A DNA stretch of 64,000 nt from Pedococcus cremeus (lineage in GTDB: Bacteria; Actinomycetota; Actinomycetes; Actinomycetales; Dermatophilaceae), in NCBI RefSeq assembly GCF_900111375.1, contig NZ_FOHB01000012.1, positions 1 through 64,000 on the forward strand, read 5' to 3'. Shown one piece after another: positions 8,616 to 16,700 of the stretch. The first letter of the stretch is position 1; every line of letters starts with the position of its first letter. The notes under the pieces are model-generated. The model ran no database searches, was not told where the DNA came from, and saw only the letters and a program-made list of their open reading frames with translations. A program made the translations under genes and the position numbers.

Positions 8616-9881
8616 TCAGGCGCCGCGGACCGCCTTCTGGAGCTCGTTGACGGCGAGCGCGATGAAGGCCAGCGCGCACAGCACCATGGCGACGTTCGAG
8701 GGCACCTTGTTGCGCCACTCGCGGGGCACCCGGTCGGTGTTCAGCAGCCAGAGCAGGGTCACCGACAGGAACGGCATGAAGAACGCACCGAGCACGCCGT
8801 AGGCGAGGATGAGGTAGACCGGCTTGCCGAGGAACATCATGACCATCGGCGGGAAGGTGAGCCAGAGGATGTACGCCCTGTAGTACCGCCCACCGAGGCG
8901 GCTGTCCGGGTGGTCGGCGCCGTGACCGCGGACGTGGCCCACGAAGTCGGCGAACATCATCGAGACGCCGTTCCAGACGCCGACGAGCGAGGACATCGCG
9001 GCGGCCCAGAAGCCGACGAGGAACACCTTGCCGGACCAGACGCCGTAGCGGTCGGCCAGCACGTTGGAGAGGTCGAGCAGCCCCTGGTCGCCGGTCTTGA
9101 TCGCGACGCTCGCCGAGTAGAGCAGCTCGGCGCCGACGATGAGCGTGGCCAGCACGAACAGGCCGGTGACGACATAGGCGACGGTGTTGTCGAGCCGCAT
9201 GACACCCATGTGCCGCGTGGTCGTCCAGCCCTTCTCGCGAATCCAGTAGCCGTAGGCGGCCAGGGTGATCGTGCCGCCGACGCCGCCAGCCAGGGCGAGC
9301 ACGTTGACCAGTCCGCCGTCCGGGATCAGCGGCACCAGGCCGGTGACGAGCTCGGGGATGTTGGGCACGGTCATGATGGCGGCACCCACCATGGTGACGA
9401 ACATGATGCCGACGAGCGCCGCGCAGATCTTCTCGAACAGCCCGTAGTGGCCCCACCAGACCAGGGCCAGGCCGATGAGCCCGGAGAGGATGCCCCACGC
9501 GGGCACCGACAGGAACGGCAGCAGCGAGTGCAGCGGGAGGCCGGTGCCGGCCATCGCAGCGGCGCCGTACACGAAGCCCCAGACCACGATGTACGGGCCG
9601 AAGTACCAGTGCGTCCACTTCCCGAGGCTGGACCAGCCCTCGTAGATGGTGCGCCCCGTGGCCAAGGAGTACCGCCCGGCGCCCTCGACGAGCACGATCT
9701 TCATGACGCAGCCGACGACGACGCACCACAGCAGCGCGTAGCCGTACTTGCTGCCGGCCACCAGCGTGGCCACGAGGTCGGCGGCCCCGACACCGGTGGC
9801 CGCGACCACGAGTCCCGGGCCGACCAGCTTCCAGGTGGGTCTGGTCCCCTCGTCGACGGGGGCGGAGGTCTGGGTGGCCAT
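8616..9881 (-). CDS. Atypical Nramp-family membrane transporter
   Basis: A 421-residue polytopic protein with about eleven hydrophobic segments and the overall pattern of Nramp/SLC11 transporters (GPGLVVAATGVGAADL in TM1, WGHYGLFEKI, ATLIVGAELLYSAS). In canonical Nramps TM1 carries DPGN and TM6 carries MPH, which bind the metal. Here TM1 reads GVGAAD and the TM6 region reads LAAYGYWIREKGW, so both motifs are absent. Transport of Mn2+/Fe2+ should not be assumed. The ATG has GAGGAG 8 nt upstream. menC lies 18 nt downstream and may be cotranscribed. Confidence 0.8.
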   Translation of the reverse strand: MATQTSAPVDEGTRPTWKLVGPGLVVAATGVGAADLVATLVAGSKYGYALLWCVVVGCVMKIVLVEGAGRYSLATGRTIYEGWSSLGKWTHWYFGPYIVVWGFVYGAAAMAGTGLPLHSLLPFLSVPAWGILSGLIGLALVWWGHYGLFEKICAALVGIMFVTMVGAAIMTVPNIPELVTGLVPLIPDGGLVNVLALAGGVGGTITLAAYGYWIREKGWTTTRHMGVMRLDNTVAYVVTGLFVLATLIVGAELLYSASVAIKTGDQGLLDLSNVLADRYGVWSGKVFLVGFWAAAMSSLVGVWNGVSMMFADFVGHVRGHGADHPDSRLGGRYYRAYILWLTFPPMVMMFLGKPVYLILAYGVLGAFFMPFLSVTLLWLLNTDRVPREWRNKVPSNVAMVLCALAFIALAVNELQKAVRGA

Positions 9882-9939
9882 GAAGGGGCTCCTCGAGTCG
9901 GCGCTGACAGTGCCGAGCACGTTACCGATTCACGACAAA

Positions 9940-9953
9940 CCGATCCATATCGG
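9940..9953. promoter_or_regulatory. Inverted repeat upstream of the Nramp-like gene
   Basis: CCGAT-CCAT-ATCGG is a 5-bp inverted repeat with a 4-bp spacer in an AT-richer patch, 58 nt before the Nramp-like ATG. It may be an operator. No regulator is adjacent and I cannot name a matching family. Confidence 0.3.
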
Positions 9954-10028
9954 ACACCACCTTCGAGACGCCTCGTCGCCCGACGAGGGAGAACCTGCGA
10001 CCAGTGGTCGCGCCAGGAGCGCCGTGCG

Positions 10029-10433
10029 TCAGCGGTCGCGGGAGGAGAGCACGCAGAACTCGTTGCCCTCGGGGTCGGCGAGCACGGTCCACGTCACGTC
10101 GTCGGGCTGGCCGACGTCGACCCTCGTGGCACCCATGTCGAGCAGCAGGGCGATCTCGGCCTCGCGGTCCTGGCTGGTGTGCGGTGCGAGGTCGATGTGC
10201 AGCCGATTCTTGACCGTCTTGCCCTCCGGCACGGGCACGAACACCAGCCCCTGCGGCTGCCTCATCCACTCGCGCCCGTCCGTGATGGGGTCGACGCTGA
10301 GGTGCTTCGGGATGATGGCGACCTCGTGCTCGTCCTCGTAGACGATGACGAAGTCGAGGACCTCGGCCCACCAGCGAGCCTGGGCGGCGATGTCATGGGA
10401 GTCGACGACGACGGAGTACCAGCGAAGAGCCAT
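10029..10433 (-). CDS. VOC family protein (glyoxalase-like domain)
   Basis: A single-domain 134-residue VOC protein. It opens LRWYSVVVDSHDIAAQARWW and closes TVLADPEGNEFCVLSS, the usual first and last strands of this actinobacterial glyoxalase-like family. The middle NRLHIDLAP holds a potential metal-ligand His. No substrate is known. The ATG has TAGCGT with 6 nt between, consistent with a leaderless message. It is transcribed divergently from menB. Confidence 0.8.
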   Translation of the reverse strand: MALRWYSVVVDSHDIAAQARWWAEVLDFVIVYEDEHEVAIIPKHLSVDPITDGREWMRQPQGLVFVPVPEGKTVKNRLHIDLAPHTSQDREAEIALLLDMGATRVDVGQPDDVTWTVLADPEGNEFCVLSSRDR

Positions 10434-10501
10434 GCCGGGACGCTACGACGTGGCACCGACACCCACCACCGCTTTTCGGGCGCCCGGCTAGGCTCGCGCG
10501 G

Positions 10502-11440
10502 GTGAGCGAGCAGAACAGCGTGAGCGAGACCTTCGACCCGGCGGCGTGGGAGGAGGTGCCGGGCTTCGGCTTCACCGACATCACCTACCACCGGGCGCGT
10601 GAGGTGGGTGCGGTGCGCATCGCGTTCAACCGCCCCGAGGTGCTCAACGCGTTCCGTCCGCACACCGTCGACGAGCTCTACCGGGCGCTCGACCACGCCC
10701 GCATGACCCCCGACGTCGGCTGCGTGCTCCTCACCGGCAACGGCCCGGGACCGGAGGGCACCGGGTCGGCGGGCAAGTGGGCCTTCTGCTCCGGTGGCGA
10801 CCAGCGCATCCGGGGGCGCTCGGGCTACCAGTACGCCACGGGCGAGACCGCCGACACCGTCGACGAGGCACGGGTCAAGGTGATGGGCGGACGGCTGCAC
10901 ATCCTCGAGGTCCAGCGCCTCATCCGCACCATGCCCAAGATCGTCGTCGCCGTGGTAAACGGGTGGGCGGCCGGTGGGGGGCACTCCCTGCACGTCGTGT
11001 GCGACCTGACGATCGCCAGCCGTGAGCACGCGCGGTTCAAGCAGACCGACGCCGACGTGGGCTCCTTCGACGGCGGCTACGGGTCGGCCTACCTCGCGAA
11101 GATGGTCGGGCAGAAGTTCGCCCGCGAGATCTTCTTCCTCGGCCGCACCTACTCCGCCGAGGACATGCACCGGATGGGCGCGGTCAACCTCGTGGCCGAC
11201 CACGCCGACCTCGAGACCGAGGCGCTCGCCGTCGCACGGGAGGTCATGGGCAAGAGCCCGCAGGCGCAGCGGATGCTGAAGTTCGCCTTCAACCTCGTGG
11301 ACGACGGGCTGATGGGTCAGCAGGTGTTCGCCGGCGAGGCCACCCGGCTGGCCTACATGACCGACGAGGCCGTCGAGGGCCGCGACCAGTTCCTCGAGAA
11401 GCGCGACCCCGACTGGTCCCCCTTCCCCTGGTACTTCTGA
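10502..11440 (+). CDS. menB: 1,4-Dihydroxy-2-naphthoyl-CoA synthase
   Basis: A 312-residue crotonase-fold enzyme that closes the second ring of o-succinylbenzoyl-CoA in menaquinone synthesis. Diagnostic segments are AFRPHTVDELYRALDHAR, the oxyanion-hole region FCSGGDQ, VNGWAAGGGHSLHVVCDL, and the MenB-specific SFDGGYGSAYLAKMVGQKFAREIFF. It ends with the typical RDPDWSPFPWYF tail. The GTG start is 7 nt after TAGGCT, suggesting leaderless transcription. An insert GPGPEGTGSAGKWA after the first β-α unit is common in actinobacterial MenB. Confidence 0.95.
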   Translation: MSEQNSVSETFDPAAWEEVPGFGFTDITYHRAREVGAVRIAFNRPEVLNAFRPHTVDELYRALDHARMTPDVGCVLLTGNGPGPEGTGSAGKWAFCSGGDQRIRGRSGYQYATGETADTVDEARVKVMGGRLHILEVQRLIRTMPKIVVAVVNGWAAGGGHSLHVVCDLTIASREHARFKQTDADVGSFDGGYGSAYLAKMVGQKFAREIFFLGRTYSAEDMHRMGAVNLVADHADLETEALAVAREVMGKSPQAQRMLKFAFNLVDDGLMGQQVFAGEATRLAYMTDEAVEGRDQFLEKRDPDWSPFPWYF

Positions 11441-11505
11441 CCGGGTCGGCGCCTGCTCCGGCGACGGCAGATTTTCCACGGCTCAGGCCGGGTTAATATG
11501 GCAGG

Positions 11506-12288
11506 GTGAGCACGAGAGCAGCTCAGCAGCCGGCGCAGACGTCCCAGGCGGCAGCAAAGCCGCGGCGGAAGCGGTCGCCCGGCTGGGTACCCAACCAGCA
11601 CGGCGCCTGGGCCATGCTGGCCACGCCGCTGCTCGTCGGCGTCCTGGCGAGCGAGCCACGGTGGGTGCACCTGCCGCTGGCCGCCTTCTGGGTCGTGGGC
11701 TACTTCGCCTTCTTCGCGACCGGCCTGTGGCTGAAGTCGCGGCGCAAGGCCCGCTACCTCCCGCCGGTGCGCGCCTACGGGGTCGCCACGCTGGCGCTCG
11801 GTGCGCTGGTGCTCGTGCTCGACGCCGGTCTGGCCGTCTGGGCGCCCCTGTTCGTGCCGCCACTGGCGATCGGTCTCGCCGCCTCCGCGACCCGCCACGA
11901 GCGGGCGCTGGTCAGTGGGCTGGCCACGACCGTGGGTTCCTGCCTGATGACGGTGGTCGCCTACGACGCGGGCGGGGGCACCCACTGGGCGACAGCGTGG
12001 CTGCTCGCGGCGGTGCTCGCGGCCTACTTCGCCGGCACCGTGCTCTACGTCAAGACCCTCATCCGCGAGCGCGGCAGCGAACGCCACTACTGGCTCTCGG
12101 TCGGCTTCCACGGGGCCGCCACCCTGGCGCTCATCCCCGTGAGCGGCGCCCTGGTGGCCGTCTTCGCCCTCCTCACGATCCGTGCGGCGGTCGCCCCCGC
12201 GTTCGGCATCTCGCCGAAGCAGGCTGGCATGGGAGAGATCGTGGCCACGGTGGCCGTGGCGGTCACCGCCCTCGTCGCGCTGACCTGA
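11506..12288 (+). CDS. YwiC-like integral membrane protein
   Basis: A 260-residue multi-spanning protein of the YwiC-like family (PF14256). The N-terminal ~25 residues are basic and soluble, followed by PNQHGAWAMLATPLLVG, the family's most recognisable segment. Six or more hydrophobic helices follow. Function is unknown; it recurs near menaquinone and respiration genes in actinobacteria. The GTG is 6 nt downstream of TAATAT, one of the best -10 hexamers in the window, so the message is probably leaderless. Confidence 0.8.
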   Translation: MSTRAAQQPAQTSQAAAKPRRKRSPGWVPNQHGAWAMLATPLLVGVLASEPRWVHLPLAAFWVVGYFAFFATGLWLKSRRKARYLPPVRAYGVATLALGALVLVLDAGLAVWAPLFVPPLAIGLAASATRHERALVSGLATTVGSCLMTVVAYDAGGGTHWATAWLLAAVLAAYFAGTVLYVKTLIRERGSERHYWLSVGFHGAATLALIPVSGALVAVFALLTIRAAVAPAFGISPKQAGMGEIVATVAVAVTALVALT

Positions 12289-12309
12289 GCTACCGCTGAC
12301 CTGAGCTAC
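12279..12309. repeat. 15-bp direct repeat at a convergent gene junction
   Basis: GCTGACCTGAGCTAC occurs twice with one base between copies. The copies cover the stop codon of the YwiC-like gene and, on the other strand, the stop of the hemerythrin-like gene. It looks like a small local duplication. Confidence 0.7.
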
Positions 12310-12767
12310 TCCGAGCCGCCGATGTCGACCTCGTAGGCCTCGAACACCACGTCCGCGCCCCGCTGCCGATGCCGCACGAGCTGGCCCATGAGGGTGGTGA
12401 CCTCCTCGCGGAACGTGGGCAGGTCGCCGACCGGTCCGTCACCGTCGAGGCGGGCCAGCAGGCTGTCGAGGTGGGCGGCATACAGGCCGTGCTCGTCGGT
12501 GAGCCGGCGCACCTGGCCGGTGAGGCGGGGCGCGGTGCGGCCGACGTCCTCGTAGAGCCCGCCCTCGCCCTCGGTGAGCGCGATGTGCTCGCGGAAGTCG
12601 TGCGAGAGCTCCGCCAGCGCCGCGTGCACCCGCTCCAGCCACTGGTCGCGGCGCGCGACCGGCGTGGCGAGGGCGTCATCCACCGCCGCCACGGAGTCGC
12701 GCAGCTCCGAGCGGTGGGCCTGCACCCGCTTGAGGTAGGCGGCGAAGTCACCCTCCACAGAAGTCAT
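12306..12767 (-). CDS. Hemerythrin-like HHE-type protein
   Basis: A 153-residue, almost all-helical protein. His residues occur at HRSELRD, LSHDFREHIALTE, TDEHGLYAAHLDSLL and LVRHRQRGADVVFEAY. This spacing resembles four-helix hemerythrin/HHE domains that bind a di-iron centre, and the conserved E(x)6E-like run after the second helix fits. The match is by pattern only. The start was placed at the ATG at 12767; a longer version from 12815 would run into the menE promoter. It converges on the YwiC-like gene. Confidence 0.65.
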   Translation of the reverse strand: MTSVEGDFAAYLKRVQAHRSELRDSVAAVDDALATPVARRDQWLERVHAALAELSHDFREHIALTEGEGGLYEDVGRTAPRLTGQVRRLTDEHGLYAAHLDSLLARLDGDGPVGDLPTFREEVTTLMGQLVRHRQRGADVVFEAYEVDIGGSE

Positions 12768-12826
12768 GGTCCCGCCGACGACGGGCGCCGTCCAGCGGGC
12801 GGCCACGGGCGGCATACCCTGACCGG

Positions 12827-14014
12827 GTGACGCGCCTGCAGCCCCTCGAGGTCCCCTCCGGGACCGCCGCGGCGCAGGTGCTCCCCGCCCTGCGCGCCGC
12901 CCTCGACGGCGGCCCGGCGGTCATGCCGTATGCCGCGGGCGCGCAGGCGCCCACCGCCCCCGACGCGGGTGGTCCCCTCCCCGACGGGCTGGCCCTGGTG
13001 GTCGGCACCTCGGGGTCGACCGGCAGCCCCAAGCTGGCCATGCTCACCCGCGACGCCCTCCTGGCCAGCGCGACGGCCACCCACGAGCGGCTCGGCGGAC
13101 CGGGCCAGTGGCTGCTGCCCATGCCGGCGCACCACATCGCCGGCATCCAGGTGCTCGTGCGCTCGATCGTGGCGGGCACGCGGCCGGTCGTCGCCGACCT
13201 GTCGGCCGGCTTCACCCCGGCGGCGTTCGCCGAGGCCGCCGCCGGCCTCGACGCCGGGCTGGACACCGGTCTCGACAGCGGGCGCCGCTACACCTCCGTC
13301 GTGCCCACCCAGCTGGTGCGCCTGCTCGCCGACAAGGGGGGCACCGAGGCGCTGCGCCGCTTCGACGCCGTGCTCGTGGGCGGCGCCGCCACTGCCCCCG
13401 CCCTGCTCGCCCGGGCACGGGAGGCCGGGGTGCGGGTGACCACGACCTACGGCATGAGCGAGACCGCCGGCGGCTGCGTCTACGACGGGCTGCCGCTCAG
13501 CTGCAGCCGGGCGCGGGCCGGCACCGACGGCCGGATCCAGCTCGGCGGCGACACCCTGGCCGCCGGCTACCTCGGGCGGCCGGACCTGACCCGCGAGGCC
13601 TTCACCACCGACCCCGACGGCACGCGCTGGTTCACCACCGACGACGTCGGCCACCTCGACGCGCAGGGCCGCTGGCACGTCGACGGCCGCATCGACGACC
13701 TCGTCACCACCGGCGGCCTCAAGGTGGCGCCGCGGCTGGTCGAGGAGGCCATCGGCTCGCGGCTGCCTGACGTGGCCGAGTGCGCCGTCGTCGGCGTGGC
13801 CGACCCCGAGTGGGGCGAGGTCGTCGCGGCGGCGCTCGTGCTCGCCGACGGGTCCCCCGCCCCGGGCCTCGCCGACGTCCGCGACGCCCTGCGCGACGCG
13901 CTCCCGGGCCATGCCCTGCCGCGCCGGGTGGCCGTCGTCGACACGCTGCCCCTGCGCGGGCCCGGCAAGCCCGACCGGGCCGCCCTGCGTGCCCTCCTCG
14001 CCGACTCCTCGTGA
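12827..14014 (+). CDS. menE: o-Succinylbenzoate-CoA ligase
   Basis: A 395-residue, short acyl-adenylate-forming enzyme that activates o-succinylbenzoate with ATP and CoA before MenB acts. The P-loop-like motif is VVGTSGSTGSPKLAML, followed by TTYGMSETAGG, the hinge-side Asp in WFTTDDVGHLDAQG, GRIDDLVTTGGLKV and the C-terminal catalytic Lys in GPGKPDRAA. The N-terminal part is shorter than in ~450-500 aa MenE, as in other actinobacteria. The GTG start lies 6 nt after TACCCT. The upstream CGGCATAC octamer overlaps this predicted -10. Confidence 0.93.
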   Translation: MTRLQPLEVPSGTAAAQVLPALRAALDGGPAVMPYAAGAQAPTAPDAGGPLPDGLALVVGTSGSTGSPKLAMLTRDALLASATATHERLGGPGQWLLPMPAHHIAGIQVLVRSIVAGTRPVVADLSAGFTPAAFAEAAAGLDAGLDTGLDSGRRYTSVVPTQLVRLLADKGGTEALRRFDAVLVGGAATAPALLARAREAGVRVTTTYGMSETAGGCVYDGLPLSCSRARAGTDGRIQLGGDTLAAGYLGRPDLTREAFTTDPDGTRWFTTDDVGHLDAQGRWHVDGRIDDLVTTGGLKVAPRLVEEAIGSRLPDVAECAVVGVADPEWGEVVAAALVLADGSPAPGLADVRDALRDALPGHALPRRVAVVDTLPLRGPGKPDRAALRALLADSS

Positions 14015-14026
14015 CACGATTGACCC

Positions 14027-14290
14027 ATGCTGCGCGTGCTTCCCTGGCTTCTGGGCATCGCCCTGACGGTCTACGCCGCGGTCGACTGCATCCAGACCGA
14101 GGAGGACCGGGTGCGCAACCTGCCCAAGCTGGTCTGGGTCTTCCTGATCCTGCTCTTCGCCGTGGCCGGGCCGCTCGCCTGGTTCATCGCCGGCCGTCCG
14201 AAGGGCCAGTGGCCCACCCGCGGACCGGGTCAGCGGCCCTCCGCCCCGCGTGGCCCCGACGACGACCCGGACTTCCTCCGTAACCTGTAG
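14027..14290 (+). CDS. PLD nuclease N-terminal domain (PLDc_N) membrane protein
   Basis: An 87-residue protein with two hydrophobic segments (about residues 3-20 and 35-54). Between them is the family motif DCIQTEEDRVRNLPKLVWVF, closing with GPLAWFIAGRPKG, typical of PF13396. The family forms a short membrane anchor in cardiolipin synthases but also exists alone in actinobacteria; alone it has no known activity. It starts 12 nt after menE and is probably cotranscribed. The tail is Pro/Gly/Arg-rich. Confidence 0.85.
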   Translation: MLRVLPWLLGIALTVYAAVDCIQTEEDRVRNLPKLVWVFLILLFAVAGPLAWFIAGRPKGQWPTRGPGQRPSAPRGPDDDPDFLRNL

Positions 14291-14389
14291 CCAGCAGCCG
14301 AGCCGCCACCAGCAGCTCCCTGCACCCCGCCGTCACAGCGTCGTGGCGCAACCCACCCCTTCGCACAACCGAGTGAGACCAGCACCCCC

Positions 14390-15262
14390 ATGGCCACCAT
14401 CGCCCAGTGGATCGAGGGCGCCCGACCGCGCACCCTCCCCGCCGCCATCGCCCCCGTCGTCGTCGGCACCGGCGCCGCAGCCGCCGTCGACAAGGCCAAC
14501 CTCGCCCTCGCCCTGCTCGCCCTCGTGGTGTCGGTGTGCCTGCAGGTCGGGGTCAACTACGCCAACGACTACTCCGACGGCATCCGCGGCACCGACGCCT
14601 CCCGGGTCGGTCCGGTGCGCCTGGTCGGCCAGCACAAGGCCGACCCCGAGAACGTCAAGCTCATGGCGTTCTCGTTCTTCGGGTTCGCCGCCCTGGTCGG
14701 CCTGGCCCTGGTCGCCCTGAGCGCGGCGTGGATCATGATCCCGCTCGGAGCCCTCGCGATCCTGGCGGCGTGGCGCTACACCGGCGGCGACAACCCCTAC
14801 GGCTACCGCGGCCTCGGCGAGGTCTACGTCTTCGTCTTCTTCGGGCTCATGGCGACGCTCGGCACGCTCTACACCCAGGCAGGCAAGGTCACCACGGTCG
14901 GCGTGCTCGGGGCCGTGGGCGTGGGCGCCATCGCGTCGGCGATCCTCGTCGCCAACAACCTGCGCGACATCCCCACCGACCGTGCGACGGGCAAGGTGAC
15001 CCTCGCCGTGCGCCTCGGCGACCGCGGCACGCGCCTGCTGTATGCCGCGCTGCTGCTGGTGGCGCTCCTCGCCGTGGTGGGCATCGCGTTCACCCACCCG
15101 TGGGCGCTGCTGGCGCTGCTGGCCTTCGGCGTGGCGTGGAAGCCGTTGCAAGTGCTGCGCTCGGGCGCGACCGGCCTCGCGCTGGTGCCCGTGCTCGCGG
15201 CGACGGGCCTCTTCGAGGTCGCGTATGCCGTGCTGCTCGCGACCGGGCTCTGGGTCGCCTGA
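14390..15262 (+). CDS. menA: 1,4-Dihydroxy-2-naphthoate polyprenyltransferase
   Basis: A 290-residue UbiA-superfamily membrane enzyme that attaches the polyprenyl chain to DHNA, giving demethylmenaquinone. The first Asp-rich motif is NYANDYSDGIRGTD, and the second is NNLRDIPTDRATGK with conserved YRGLGEVYVFVFFG between them. About eight or nine hydrophobic helices are visible. The 99-nt leader after the PLDc_N gene has no strong hairpin. It completes the menA-menB-menC-menE set in this window. Confidence 0.95.
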   Translation: MATIAQWIEGARPRTLPAAIAPVVVGTGAAAAVDKANLALALLALVVSVCLQVGVNYANDYSDGIRGTDASRVGPVRLVGQHKADPENVKLMAFSFFGFAALVGLALVALSAAWIMIPLGALAILAAWRYTGGDNPYGYRGLGEVYVFVFFGLMATLGTLYTQAGKVTTVGVLGAVGVGAIASAILVANNLRDIPTDRATGKVTLAVRLGDRGTRLLYAALLLVALLAVVGIAFTHPWALLALLAFGVAWKPLQVLRSGATGLALVPVLAATGLFEVAYAVLLATGLWVA

Positions 15263-15365
15263 GCGCGCCGGCTTGGTCACCGGTCTGAGCGCGCTGGCTC
15301 CGGCACCGACCTGAGCCGACGCCCCCGACGCCCCCTGCGGCCCCGCAGCCGCCGAGCCGTCCGGC

Positions 15366-15659
15366 CTAGCGGTATTCGACGGGGCCGCTGTCGCGGCTCT
15401 CGTCCTCGGCGTCCTCGGCCTGCTCGTCGAGGTCGCCGCGCTGCTGCTTGGCCTGGACCCGGCGCTCGAGGCGCTCGGCCAGCTGCTGGCTGTAGTCCTC
15501 GCGGAACCGCCTGAGGACGACGACCGAGATCGCCATGGAGATCAGCGCCGAGAGCACCAGCAGCAGGATCTGCTGGTCACGGTCGCGCAGGCCGAGCAGC
15601 CAGAGCGCCGACATGACGCCGAAGAAGATGAGGATGCGCAGGAGCGAGTAACGAACCAT
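15366..15659 (-). CDS. DUF4229 small membrane protein
   Basis: A 97-residue protein opening MVRYSLLRILIFFGVMSALW and continuing through a second hydrophobic helix (QQILLLVLSALISMAISVVVL) to a charged, coiled-coil-like C-terminal tail. This is the DUF4229 pattern of actinobacteria. No function is known. It lies 6 nt after ccsB as the last gene of the cytochrome c maturation operon, suggesting an accessory or assembly role in the membrane; that is guilt by association. Confidence 0.85.
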   Translation of the reverse strand: MVRYSLLRILIFFGVMSALWLLGLRDRDQQILLLVLSALISMAISVVVLRRFREDYSQQLAERLERRVQAKQQRGDLDEQAEDAEDESRDSGPVEYR

Positions 15660-15665
15660 CGGATC

Positions 15666-16700
15666 TCACAGCCCCGAGTAGGAGTGCTGGCTGACGAAGA
15701 ACACGTTGACCACCGTGTAGTTGATGATGATGCAGGCCCAGCCTGCGAGGGCGATGTAGTTGGCCCCCTGCCGGCTCCAACCGCTGGTGGCACGGGCGTG
15801 CAGGTAGGCCGCGTAGACCACCCAGATGACGAAGGTCCAGACCTCCTTCGGGTCCCAGTTCCAGTAGGAACCCCAGGCCTGACGGGCCCAGATGGCACCG
15901 GCGATGACGGTGAACGTCCACAGCGGGAACGCCACGACGTGCAGGCCGTAGGAGAGCCGCTCGATGCTGCGCGCAGGCGGGAAGCGGTCGAGCACCGACG
16001 CCCGCCCGGAGCGCTCGAAGCTGTCCTTGAGCAGGTAGATCAGCGCGGCCGAGGCGCCGATGGCGAAGATGCCGACCGACAGGGTGGCCACGGTGACGTG
16101 GATGACCAGCCAGTAGCTCTTCAGCGACGGCAGGAGCTCGGCGGCCTCGGTGTACCAGACCGTGATGGCCAGGCCGAGGGTCAGCAGCACCGGGCCGGTG
16201 ACGAGCAGGCCCAGCCAGCGCAGGTCGCGCTTCGTCGACCAGATCGAGAACGCCAGCACCGTGAACATGGACCCGAAGACGGCGAACTCGAACATGTTGC
16301 CGAGCGGCCACCGGTGCACCGACGCACCGCGCAGCGCGATGGAGGCCACGAGCAGGAAGCCGGTGAGCCACGTCATGGTGCCGGCGATGCCGGCGGCCTT
16401 GCGGGCCCGCAGGGGCACGTCGTCCGCCTCGCCGTCGGCGGCCGCCGACGCAGCAGGTGACGCGGCGCTGGGTGAACCAGGGCCGGCGACCGGGCCACCC
16501 GGCATACCGGCGCCCGTCCCGGCGCCCACCAGCTCCTCGTCGCGGCTCCGCGTGGCCTCGGCGGCGAGCGCCGCCTTGCGGTCGCGGTGCGGGACGAGGG
16601 CCGCGAGGTAGAGGGCGTAGCCGAGCATGGCGACCGTCAGGACCGCCATGGCGGAGTAGAGCGCCAGGTTGGCGTACTGGGCCAGGGTCTCGTTCGTCAT
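15666..16700 (-). CDS. ccsB: Cytochrome c biogenesis protein CcsB (CcsA/ResC-type)
   Basis: A 344-residue polytopic protein of system II cytochrome c maturation, which exports haem and ligates it to apocytochromes with ResB. The tryptophan-rich WWD-type signature appears as WGSYWNWDPKEVWTFV, with conserved His residues in SYWLVIHVTVATLS, YGLHVVAFPLW and AYLHARAT. A low-complexity Pro/Ala/Gly insert at about residues 50-90 separates TM1 from the core. The ATG overlaps the resB stop (ATGA). Confidence 0.92.
   Translation of the reverse strand: MTNETLAQYANLALYSAMAVLTVAMLGYALYLAALVPHRDRKAALAAEATRSRDEELVGAGTGAGMPGGPVAGPGSPSAASPAASAAADGEADDVPLRARKAAGIAGTMTWLTGFLLVASIALRGASVHRWPLGNMFEFAVFGSMFTVLAFSIWSTKRDLRWLGLLVTGPVLLTLGLAITVWYTEAAELLPSLKSYWLVIHVTVATLSVGIFAIGASAALIYLLKDSFERSGRASVLDRFPPARSIERLSYGLHVVAFPLWTFTVIAGAIWARQAWGSYWNWDPKEVWTFVIWVVYAAYLHARATSGWSRQGANYIALAGWACIIINYTVVNVFFVSQHSYSGL

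Noticed and set aside
7290-10505. A very long plus-strand open frame opposite menC and the Nramp-like gene
   Set aside because: Its translation is Arg/His/Gly/Asp-rich with no domain, while the minus strand carries two clear enzymes; such shadow frames are normal at this G+C.
15263-15365. Terminator between menA and the DUF4229 gene
   Set aside because: Only short, interrupted complementary segments around AGCGCGC are visible, none forming a convincing stem.
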